21,857 bases of DNA from Cristatella mucedo. Lineage: Eukaryota > Bryozoa > Phylactolaemata > Cristatellidae. A program made the translations under genes and the position numbers. Location: the NCBI GenBank assembly GCA_009760855.2, contig WPIO01000590.1, positions 1-21,857 on the forward strand, given 5' to 3'. The notes under the pieces are model-generated. The model was not told the DNA's origin and made no database searches. It worked only from the letters and a program-made list of their open reading frames with translations. Position 1 is the stretch's first letter, and each line of letters opens with the position of its first letter. This document shows, in pieces, positions 9,163 to 16,936 of the stretch.

Positions 9163-10005
9163 TCTATAAGAATAACTGGAACTACTAGTTCTGATTCAAA
9201 AACTCTAGTTCCACCGTTAATGCTTGGATCTGATTCTGGCTATAATAAAATAGGATTATATAGAGTTGAGTTTACAAACAGAATAATATCAAATATTCCT
9301 ACTGGAGTAAACGATATGCTTTGGTATAGACCAAATATGTCTAACACTAACAATTTCTCTATTGCTATCCTAGAAGGATAATATGATAGTCAAAAGATTG
9401 TTCTTGCATAAAATCAAGCTCTAATGAAAGTAAATGCATTTTATAATCAAACAATTTGACCTTTCACAAACGGTATACAATTTAGTGTAGATACCGATGA
9501 TAGAATAATTATGCAAGTTGGTCAAGACTTAATTGTGCTACTCGGAACAAATTCTGGAATAATCAAATCTGTTGGAGATACTTTAAGATTTAGTTCAAAT
9601 TTGCAAGGCTCATTTGATGCTGATATGGTTGGGGGAATACCGTATGAAGCAGTAGAGAAAGCTATGTATTTCTCTGGTTTTTATAAGGCTTGGAATAAAA
9701 TGCAGTTGCCAGACCATTCTGGAGTAAAATGGATAAACATTGATTGTGACCTTGTTGATCCTAACAGAAACTATGTTGAACATAAAAAAGGAGTCTTAGA
9801 ACAATCTTCATCTTTATATTTAGTTGATATTGATGATATTGATCCAGGAGAGAAGATTGACGTGCATGTTCCAAACGTTTTATTCTTGCCTACTCGTGGA
9901 GACATTGATAGTGTTAGCAATACTGCAATTAGTTTAACTGATCAAAAAAGAAATAAAATAAATAATATCATGGATGTTGTAGCTACAATAGAAATTTCGA
10001 AATAA
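9160..10005 (+). pseudogene. Penton-like minor capsid protein, copy 2
   Basis: ATG 9160 follows the previous stop by seven bases and sits beside TATAAG. The single frame runs to TAA 10003-10005 with stops at 9379-9381, 9409-9411 and 9457-9459, so about 281 codons. Landmarks are LVPPLMLGSDSGYNK, AILEG followed after the first stop by YDSQKI, LIVLLGTNSGIIKS, INIDCDLVDPNRNYV, and an ending of MDVVATIEISK. These match the layout of the neighbouring copy: an early G-Y segment, an LLG(F/T) segment, a (I/V)-x-(I/V)-x-C-x-L-V strand and a terminal beta strand. It is likely a capsid-vertex jelly-roll protein. Two such genes in tandem suggest a hetero-oligomeric vertex or two different minor capsid roles. 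Confidence 0.6.
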
Positions 10006-10014
10006 TATAGGATG
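10006..10014 (+). promoter_or_regulatory. Start-proximal motif before the coiled-coil protein
   Basis: TATAGGATG ends at the start codon at 10012 in a six-base gap between genes. Confidence 0.65.
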
Positions 10015-10674
10015 GGCAGCTATGCTAGAATTGGTCATGGTAGAATAACTGGCGGAAAATATCATGGCTCTGGCGTGCTTGACAAGATTATTGATGGTGA
10101 TGGAAAAGCAGCACCTGTGCTAACTGAACTAACTGGACTTAGCATGAATATTGCTAACAAAGGCATTGAAATGCATCAGGCTAGAAATTTAATTGAGTTG
10201 CAGACGATGAAAGAAAAGATTGACCAGGAATATGCTAACAAACGTAGAGATCTTGATGATAAACTTGATGAAGAAAGAAGAAAGAAAGAACTTGAGTATG
10301 AGTTAGAGAAACGTAAAAAAGAAGATTATGATAGAAAGATGAAAGAGATGGATATTGAAATAAAACGAGCGATGCTTGATAAACTTAAAATAAAAAGCAA
10401 AAAGAAAAACAAAGCAAAGATGGAGGACTCTGAAATTGAAGATTATTCAGAAACATTAAAGAAAAATGATCCCAAGGCATACAAAGAAATAGAAAGAGTT
10501 ACAAAAGAGAAATCTGCTGTACCTGCTATAATGCCTGCTCCAAGAGCGGATGGATATGGTGGATACATGAAAAAAATTGGTGCTGGCTTGTACTTCAGAA
10601 CAAGAAATACATTTTTACTTTTTTGCATAGAGCAGAAATGGCAAGTGCACCGATTGACACTATACTCAAATTAG
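10012..10674 (+). CDS. Charged coiled-coil protein
   Basis: An open frame from ATG 10012 runs to 10674 without stops, one of the best preserved genes here. The N-terminus (MGSYARIGHGRITGGKYHGSG) is Gly-rich and basic. Residues about 60-140 are almost entirely Lys, Glu, Asp and Arg with heptad-like hydrophobics, a clear coiled coil (EKIDQEYANKRRDLDDKLDE). The C-terminal part holds PAPRADGYGGYMKKIGAGLY; beyond that, composition changes and the frame overlaps the capsid start at 10638, so the native end may be near 10600 and the last residues frameshifted. It lies between penton-like and major capsid genes, seven bases after the former, with TATAG before its ATG. A scaffold or internal virion protein is plausible. 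The family is not recognised. Confidence 0.7.
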   Translation: MGSYARIGHGRITGGKYHGSGVLDKIIDGDGKAAPVLTELTGLSMNIANKGIEMHQARNLIELQTMKEKIDQEYANKRRDLDDKLDEERRKKELEYELEKRKKEDYDRKMKEMDIEIKRAMLDKLKIKSKKKNKAKMEDSEIEDYSETLKKNDPKAYKEIERVTKEKSAVPAIMPAPRADGYGGYMKKIGAGLYFRTRNTFLLFCIEQKWQVHRLTLYSN

Positions 10675-12206
10675 GTGATCCTAGCTTTCCCAATTAAAAA
10701 ATAAAGATTATCAATTTCGAAAGTTTTATCAGATAAATGGAAATGAAACAGATTGCAAGTAAGCTTGTAATATTTACTGTCCCTGGCGAACAACAAACAT
10801 GTTATGTTCTATCAGATGCATATCGTTTACTTGAAGGTCAACTTGGATCTCCTGATGCTGATGCAAGTACTATATCTGAATTTAAGAGATGTCTTGCTGT
10901 TGGTCTTGTTAACAATGCTGGAGCGTGGATGTTTAGAAGTATGAGAATTAGACTTGGTGCTGAAGAAATTGAAAGCCTTCCTCTAAAAGAGGGAGTTGGC
11001 TCTGTCTCAACACTTATGGGTCTTTTATGCTATCCTGGTGATTATAATAGAACTGAAGGCCTTGCAACTGGATGGAAAAAAAGATGAAGCAAGTTCAGTT
11101 GATGATTTAAGTTTAAATCTAACTTCATATGTTAGTCCTTCTGCCTCCGGAGTTAGTATAACAGGTAAAACTAATTGTTCTAATATTGGGTTCATCTATA
11201 GAAAAAGCACTATTAACAACGTTCTTGAAAGTGCCAATGGAACATTTAGTATTGCTCTTCCACTATCAAGAATTTCTGGTTTTTGTGCTGACATGAATAC
11301 AATTCTTTATGATACCCCTTTTACACTTGAAATGACTCGCATTGGCGGAAAGGATTATGAGGCTATTATGACTGGCGCAACAGGTGTTGCTGAAAACACT
11401 GTAAATGCTATTATGACAAGAAGTATTGCCGCAGTTGCTGGTGATGGTGTTTATACCAATTTTAAAATTGAAATGTCAAAAATGAGACTTGTTGTACCAT
11501 GCGTTACTCCAAAAGAGAGTTTGCGAAGAGCTCTTGCAGATATCTCAAGTGAAAAATCAACGAAAATAAGACTTAACTACAGAGTCAGATGGTAGGAAAA
11601 TATTACCATAGGCAGTCTTAGTCAAGGTCTAAAATTTACTAAATCTCGATCAGTTCAGAATACAATTGATACCGTACGATGGCTTATTGTTGCAGCTCAA
11701 AATTATAATAAATATGGAAACTACACTGGAAATCCTTGCACCTACAATCATTGTGATATTAAAATTTTTGTGTGTGCTTGCTAATGGTTCTAAACAGTAT
11801 CCTGCTGTTCCACGGTCGAGTGAACCTAAAAAAGGAAAATGTGCTCCAGCATATATGGATTTCAAGACATTCAGAAAAAAATATCTTGGTCCTAATGAGA
11901 TTGCAAGTCCTGTTGGTATAACATATCCTAACATATCCTGTTGGTATAACATATCCTAAGATTCTGAATTAGTCTCTATATCCTATTCATGGTATTGATC
12001 TGCATTACAATGATAAACCACTTAGCGTAACTTCTAGACTTGATGTAACTGTTGAATTTAATTCTTCAATACCAAATGATGGTACACAAATAACGATTCA
12101 CTATTTGACTATCTGTGAGAACACAGCAGAGCTTACATCAAACGGCAATGGAGCAAACTTCACTTGCAATAAAGGTGTGACTGTCTATGATGGAAGTGAC
12201 ATTTAA
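10638..12206 (+). pseudogene. Major capsid protein (double jelly-roll type)
   Basis: The start is placed at ATG 10638 (MASAPIDTILKLGDPSFPN), in frame with the long stretch from 10737. TAA codons lie at 10695-10697 and 10734-10736. Typical segments follow in order: YVLSDAYRLLEGQL, VGLVNNAGAWMFRSM, MRLVVPCVTPKESLRRAL, a VRWLIVAAQNYN block with NHCDIKIFV, KQYPAVPRS and, near the end, SVTSRLDVTVEFNSSIPND. The R-W-I-V-A-x-Q and H-C-x-I patterns and total size (about 520 codons) fit the hexon-like capsid protein of Polintons/adintoviruses, which builds the icosahedral shell. Frame changes occur near 11080 and 11780, TAG at 11593-11595, and a 28-bp tandem duplication at 11909. It lies next to the penton-like genes, as expected for a late morphogenesis block. 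Confidence 0.8.
11909..11959. repeat. 28-bp tandem duplication inside the capsid gene
   Basis: CCTGTTGGTATAACATATCC begins at 11909 and again at 11937. The copies share 23 bases and the period is 28, not a multiple of three, so the duplication shifts the reading frame. It is a decay lesion. Confidence 0.85.
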
Positions 12207-12225
12207 AAAGATTTAAACCAGAAAT

Positions 12226-13048
12226 ATGATGAATCAATTTGATTTTGTACAAGGTTCAGATGAGTGGAAAAAATCAATGTCTTGGAATATTGGAGGCTCA
12301 GAGGTTTACTCAGTGCTTGGAAATGATCTAGTATTTGGAGATCAGACTGAAACTGATATAGAATTAATTGCAAATAGAAAAATAAAAAAATATATTGATA
12401 AAAATTCTAGTATGAGATTTCCGCCAATGTTATTCGGTAAATAGTTTGTACCTATTGCAGCTAAATTTTTAGAAATGAAACTAAAAGTAAAACTTAATAA
12501 TGCAAATGATTGTTTTTAGTAGTGATGGTGTATACAGATATTCTCCCGATGGAATAATAGATAACAATACTCTAGTCGAAATGAAATGTTTATGGAGCAG
12601 AAATATTATTGATGACTTTATACCAAAACTATATCACGCACAATGCCTGTTTTAAAATTAAGTGAATGCTTTTACTCTGAATTTGAGATTTTTGTTCCTG
12701 GATTAAATTGTGAAGAACCTCTACTAGATAACGTAGCAGCTGGTAATGTAAGAATTCCTAATACTGAGTTAGATATGCCACTTAGAGAACCAGTTTTCTG
12801 CTTTTACTTAAAGATGAAAAGTATTTTGATTTTGAGTTTGACATTATAAGCAAGTATGGTAGATGTAACAATAAAAAACCAATGGTTATTATATAAAGTA
12901 TTATATAAGAAGATGTTTGATCCAAGTAGTAGAAGAAGATGATCCTTATAGATTTACTAGAATAGTGCCAATTGTTAAAGAGGTGCTAGATAGATCAAAG
13001 ATTTTAATTAAAAACTATATAGACGAGTCGAAGACATCATTGCAATGA
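12226..13048 (+). pseudogene. YqaJ-type (lambda exonuclease-like) recombinase nuclease
   Basis: The frame starts at ATG 12226. FVQGSDEWKKSMSWNIGGSEV is the family's N-terminal signature (QGSxEW followed by IGGSE). PPMLFGK, a TAG at 12442-12444, then VPIAAKFLE give the next conserved block. After a frameshift near 12510, YSPDGIIDNNTLVEMKC holds the PD-(D/E)xK metal-binding core: Asp in SPDG and the E-x-K pair. IPKLYHAQ follows. Further frameshifts near 12640, 12800 and 12900 lead to a C-terminal helix that ends at TGA 13046-13048. The family digests one strand of duplex DNA from 5' ends and acts with an annealing protein in recombination or replication-end processing. The stop overlaps the fibre start as ATGA. 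Confidence 0.82.
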
Positions 13049-13884
13049 ATGCGTAAGTAGAATAAATGGTAGTATTCTGTCAGACCTTGATGCAAATGGG
13101 GATTGAATTATTAATATCAGATATCCTGTGAGTGATGGTGATGCTGTAACAAAATCATATGCGGATGCTAATTTTTATTTTAAATAGTAGTACTTCTATA
13201 AATATGCAGAATAGACCTATTACAAACCTTGCTCAAGGAATTAATCCAACGGATGCTGTTAACGTAAGTCAATTATCTAATTATGTTAGAAAATCTGGAG
13301 ATAAAATGACTGGAGATTTAAATATGAATAGTTTTGCTATTAATTCTAAATATTGGAATTCTAGTGTTACAACACTAACAATTCTCCCTGATGATTTTTG
13401 TGTTACTTATGGTGGATTAAAACGAGATGTGTTATTGAAGAATTCTCCTGCCACAACAAACCTAAATATAAATAATAACTCTATAATAGATGTTGCTGAT
13501 CCTGTTAATTCTTCAGATGATGCAACGAAATCTTATGTTGATAGAAATGTTAAAAAAATAACAGAAGCCGTTGAACTTACATTTAATCCTAGGGCAATGA
13601 ATTATATTATTAATATTTCTACTGCATACTCTTGGCAAAATAAAAATAGTCTACCTATTATAATACTAAGTGCTATGGTAGTTGGGTCGTCTACTTGTAT
13701 ACAACTAAGACCTAGCAGCGATACGACAATAGTATCAGGAGATATACGAGCTATAAATACTTCACCAACTGGAACAAATTTTAAGTACTATGCATATTTT
13801 ACTAGAGTTCCGCTTGAATATTATTATATTGATAACCTAAGAAATATGAAGGTTAATCTTTTAATTAGCTACATAAGTACCTAA
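13045..13884 (+). pseudogene. Fibre-like protein A with shaft repeats and head
   Basis: ATG 13045 overlaps the upstream stop (ATGA); a one-base shift directly after it and stops at about 13104 and 13185 damage the N-terminus. From 13159 to TAA 13882-13884 the frame is intact. Shaft repeats are RINGSILSDLDAN, YPVSDGDAVTKSYADAN, QNRPITNLAQGINPTDAVNV, KSGDKMTGDLNMNS and IDVADPVNSSDDATKSYVD. These are the N-x-I-x-N-(L/V)-x-x-P-x-x-x-x-D-A-x-x-K-x-Y and SGDxMTGDLxMN motifs familiar from phage tail fibres and other trimeric receptor-binding fibres. The last 100 residues (from about KKITEAVELTFNP) lack repeats and look like a beta-rich head. It is paralogous to the fibre at 654-1489. The likely role is attachment to the host cell. 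Confidence 0.78.
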
Positions 13885-14309
13885 AAAGTACAAATGAACT
13901 AGTAAGACAATTAATTCTTTTAATTTAGTTGCTTTACGCTTACCTTTTACTAGCGGAGATAGTTTTGCTATATGCATTATTGATTCGTTTTCTAAATAAT
14001 GATGAATGCAGAACAACTCGGAACACCTTTTTTTTTAAAATGCTTCTTCGCTAGGCACTATATCTTTGTAGGTCTTTGTTTAGAATATTTATTCCTTGCA
14101 TAATAACAATCTGTACAAATGATTATCATATAATTTCTTAAAATACCACAATCGAATTCTGTTTCTGTACTATCCAGATCGCAGATATCTGAACGCAGTT
14201 CATACTTTAACTTTGGCCTTCGTTTAATCTTTCGGCAAACTGGATGACCTGACTCTAGGTATTTGAGTTCACTAAATGTTGTCAAACAAGTATCACAAAA
14301 TATTTGCAT
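13861..14309 (-). pseudogene. Cysteine-rich (zinc-binding) small protein, extended reading
   Basis: ATG 14309, with TATAG just upstream, opens a clean frame to 14058 (83 residues). It has CDTC at residues 5-8, GHPVC at 21-25, single cysteines at 43 and 54, and CTDC at 65-68. Paired CxxC motifs at both ends suggest a zinc ribbon. Beyond the stop, the minus strand remains protein-like in other frames (KKKGVPSCSAF, then SIMHIAKLSPLVKGKRKATK) down to TAA 13863-13861, overlapping the fibre end tail to tail. The original product was probably about 140 residues, now with frameshifts near 14050 and 14015. Function is not recognised; a DNA- or RNA-binding regulator would fit. Confidence 0.5.
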
Positions 14310-14316
14310 TTCTATA
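14307..14316 (-). promoter_or_regulatory. Start-proximal motif before the cysteine-rich protein
   Basis: TATAGAAATG on the minus strand, with ATG at 14309. It is the same ten bases as at 8279. Confidence 0.6.
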
Positions 14317-14341
14317 GAATATCATTTTCAACTCTAAATTA

Positions 14342-15190
14342 ATGACAAAAGGAAGGGAAATTTAATCCAGACTCAGATATAAGCCAGATATTCAAGCCAA
14401 GACCAAAAGTAATTCCAAAAGGTTTCTCTGATACTGTTGAACCGAATGAAAGTCATCAAGCAGACATTTTGTATATGCCGAACGATTCTGGATACAAATA
14501 TGCTTTGAGTGTTATTGATGTTGCTAGCAGATATAAAGACTCAAGACAAGCCATAATAGATATTTATACAAAAAGTTTATTGAAATGGCCAAAGAAGATA
14601 ACAGTAGATCCTGGATCTGAGTTTAAAGGAGAATTCATGAAAGAAATGAAAAGACATAAAACACAAGTTATAGGAGCTAGTAGTAAAAAGAGTGTTGGAC
14701 TTGTTGAAAGAATCAATAGAACTGTAGCAGAAAGAGCCTTTATTGCACAATATGAAAAAGAATTCGAAAACATAATTAATGGAGATTACACTAGAAATAA
14801 AGAATGGATTTATAATTTACCAAAGATTATTGATTATCTAAATAATAGCGTTACAAGATCAATTGGTGAAGAACCTGAAAAGGCGCTAAAAAAGAATCTC
14901 TAAAATTAAATATATCATAGATATCATAGAAAAGTAGGAAAACAGGAACAATTGTTAGAACTTGGAACAACTGTTAGATACTTACTAGAACCAGGTGAAG
15001 GAGAAGATGAAAAACGAAGAAAAGCTACAGACGCGATATGGAGTTTGTCTAAGCATAATATTGTTAGAATAATGGTATTGAAAAAACAACCGGCGCGTTT
15101 TGGGTGAATGATGTTAAAAGGAGTTTTGTTTAAGAGGAGTTGCAAGTGATTAAACAAGAAAAAACTAAACTAAATAGTGTAACAGTGTAG
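14342..15190 (+). pseudogene. Retroviral-type (rve) DDE integrase of Polinton type
   Basis: The DDE core is clear: first Asp in HQADILYMP (codon 14463-14465), second in ITVDPGSEFKG (14607-14609), and Glu in SVGLVERINRTVAERA (14706-14708). KYALSVIDVASRYKDSR follows the first Asp as in Polinton integrases. The gap between the Asp residues is short, pointing to an in-frame deletion after SRYKDSR. The C-terminal SH3/chromodomain-like part continues after a stop at 14901 in other frames (TTVRYLLEPGEG, ATDAIWSLSKHN, FWVNDVKRSF, EELQVI) and ends at TAG 15188-15190. The N-terminal zinc-binding domain is absent, with a frame change at about 14360. The enzyme inserts the viral genome into host chromosomes. 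Its presence explains the integrated state. Confidence 0.9.
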
Positions 15191-15222
15191 GTCACTAAAC
15201 TAGTTTCTATTTGTGAACGTCG

Positions 15223-15591
15223 TTATTTGTGAAGGTCGTCAAACTCTTCTTTTGTAACTACTTCATCAGATAAAGCATCTGCTATTTTTGAAATAAATTC
15301 TGTGTTAGAATTAACAGTAAATCTTTTTCTTTTATCTATTTCAACTAAAACACCATCAACTGCCATTAGCATAGCTGTTAGTGCTGAGAAAGCTGAGACT
15401 GCATTAGTTATTTCAGGATGTATATGAACATGTGCTGTAGAAACTGTAATTCCTAAAGCTACTAGTATATTTACGATTTTAATTATATATCTCAATCTTG
15501 TTAAATTTGTTAGACATGATCTAACTTTAATGTTATATGCAACTACATTATCATATCTTTGAAGAGCAATTTTTTTTCTTAAATCTGCCGT
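15223..15591 (-). pseudogene. Small membrane protein
   Basis: The minus-strand frame is open from 15591 to the stop at 15225-15223, about 122 codons. The natural start appears to have been the codon at 15591-15589, now ACG, because TATAAG lies directly before it and the frame is protein-like from there (ADLRKKIALQRYDN). Residues about 45-60 (YIIKIVNILVALGITVST) and 70-90 (AVSAFSALTAMLMAVDGVLV) form two hydrophobic segments, each able to span a membrane. The tail is charged (SDEVVTKEEFDDLHK). No known family is recognised. It sits between integrase and the terminal gene and could be a virion or host-membrane protein. Confidence 0.6.
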
Positions 15592-15600
15592 TTTCTTATA
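15589..15600 (-). promoter_or_regulatory. Start-proximal motif before the small membrane protein
   Basis: TATAAGAAAACG on the minus strand. The motif is intact but the codon in the start position is ACG. Confidence 0.5.
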
Positions 15601-15645
15601 GTTATTTAATTTTTATTTTCCTTTCACACACTATTTTAATTCAAT

Positions 15646-16137
15646 TTAGTTATTTTTTAGAATAACATTACATTTACGTATGTAAGAAGAAAATGTTGCT
15701 TTCTGTAAATTAATACTAAAAGCATCTTCATCAGTAAGTTAAAATCCTTCTGGCATATCAACAAATAAATCTGTTTTATCTTGGATATCGATTAAAAATG
15801 GGTTTGGATTTGAATTAATTAAAATTTTAGAAATTATATAAATAATTTCATTATTAATAATCAGCCAAAAGTGAGTAGCAGCTAACTTCTGTTTTCTAAA
15901 TATACTAAAACCCTTTTCTATTCTAATATGACAGTTTCCTTTCAATAAATCCCTAGCAAGTAAACATGAAACTAAACAAGCTCCAATTATTTTTCTACTA
16001 GAAAGCACTATTTCTATAACTTCTATAGTTTTCTTAATTTCACTTAATATCAGTTTTTGTAAAGATAAATTGTAACTATTTATAAAAGAAGATTCAATTT
16101 TATCCTCACGCCGTGAAAATGAATTTATTTCAGACAT
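15646..16137 (-). pseudogene. Possible cysteine-hydrolase-like protein at the element's right end
   Basis: The start is placed at ATG 16137 (MSEINSFSRRED) rather than the upstream ATG at 16242, because TATAAG immediately precedes it. The frame is open to a TAA at 15741-15739, beyond which it continues protein-like in the same frame (LTDEDAFSINLQKATFSSYI) to TAA 15648-15646, so the first stop is probably a mutation. GACLVSCLLARDLL followed by IRIEKGF and THFWLIINNEIIYII gives a Cys...His-F-W order similar to transglutaminase/papain-like hydrolases, in which Cys and His form the active site. The expected acidic third residue is not obvious. Function is therefore a guess. It is the last viral gene before composition changes. 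Confidence 0.5.
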
Positions 16138-16143
16138 CTTATA
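16135..16143 (-). promoter_or_regulatory. Start-proximal motif before the possible hydrolase
   Basis: TATAAGATG on the minus strand, with ATG at 16137. It favours this start over the in-frame ATG at 16242. Confidence 0.6.
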
Positions 16144-16866
16144 ATATATAAATATTTTTTTCTGTAAATCAAATTTAGAAACTGAAAAAAATTTACTATA
16201 ATATATAATAACTAAATTTTTTGAATATAGTAACTTGTCCATTGTTTTCCATTGCGCAGAAGCAGCACTTATTGGAGTAGGTAGGATTTTATTTTTCTAT
16301 TTCGGACACTGACACTCGGGAGGGCCACTGCAAAAGGAGACCGAGCGACGCTAGGTCGAACTTGGGAGTGTGCTCGAGTGAGGGTCAGGGTGCGAAATGG
16401 AAAAATCACATACTACTAGGTCTCATGACGTCGGTTCAGTCGGCAGCCAGCTGCAGGCAGTGGGAGCCTGCCAGCTGTAGGCACGGTCTGCTAAGGATTT
16501 GAGCCTGGCGCACGACTTAAAGCTCAACGATGGCGTTCGAAAGAGGAAGAGCAGCCGGTACGATGCGGCCGCCTGGAAGGCGCAGCTCCGTCCGATAGGC
16601 AGGCTCGAGCCAGACAACGAAGGGGACCTACGAGCGAGTGTCAGAAGCGCGTGGCAGAAGACTTTGATTCGGTGCTTGATTGGTAGCCAGCCCAGATCGC
16701 CGACGGCAGCGACGACAGATGATGCGGCAGAGGCAGGGCCTGAGAGCATCGGTGTGGTGTGGCAGCAGGTTTGCTCACGATTGACGTGCCTACCTGAAGC
16801 GTTACTGCAATCACCTGATCGAACAGGCCGCTTGACCAGGAAGCCGATCGTAATTGCAGCAAATGT
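16138..16866. other. Right border of the viral element and GC-rich flank
   Basis: AT-rich sequence ends at about 16240-16300 and GC-rich sequence begins (about 16310 onward). The outermost viral terminal repeat should lie here, but its partner at the left end is outside the window, so the exact border and target duplication cannot be set. An open frame at 16499-16888 has no recognisable domain and is probably retroposon or random GC-rich sequence. Confidence 0.5.
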
Positions 16867-16936
16867 AAAGCGCCTAGAGAGAGATTAAGTTCTCTGAGGG
16901 CGCTTTATCAAGTGCAATATTATTATTATTATTATA
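16867..16936 (+). repeat. Retroposon 3' tail: hairpin plus (TTA)n
   Basis: AAAGCGCC and GGGCGCTTT, with near-complementary AGAGAGA and TCTCTGA inside, form a stem-loop at 16867-16906. It is followed by TATCAAGTGCAA and a (TTA)n microsatellite ending near 16936. A 'GCGCTnTAtaAGTGCAA' box and short tandem tail are typical of the 3' ends of many SINEs and CR1-like LINEs in invertebrates. The GC-rich sequence upstream, from about 16300, may belong to the same element; no reverse transcriptase motif is seen. Confidence 0.5.

Noticed and set aside
2184-15741. Recoding of stop codons (alternative genetic code) to explain in-frame stops
   Set aside because: TAA, TAG and TGA all occur at internal positions, together with frameshifts and deletions; this is decay, not a consistent reassignment.
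1-16300. DNA polymerase B, expected in Polintons
   Set aside because: No palm-domain motif (such as YxDTD) was found in any frame; it is probably to the left of the window.
16499-16888. 129-codon open frame in the GC-rich flank
   Set aside because: No domain or motif is recognisable, an opposite-strand frame is also open, and it ends within the retroposon hairpin.
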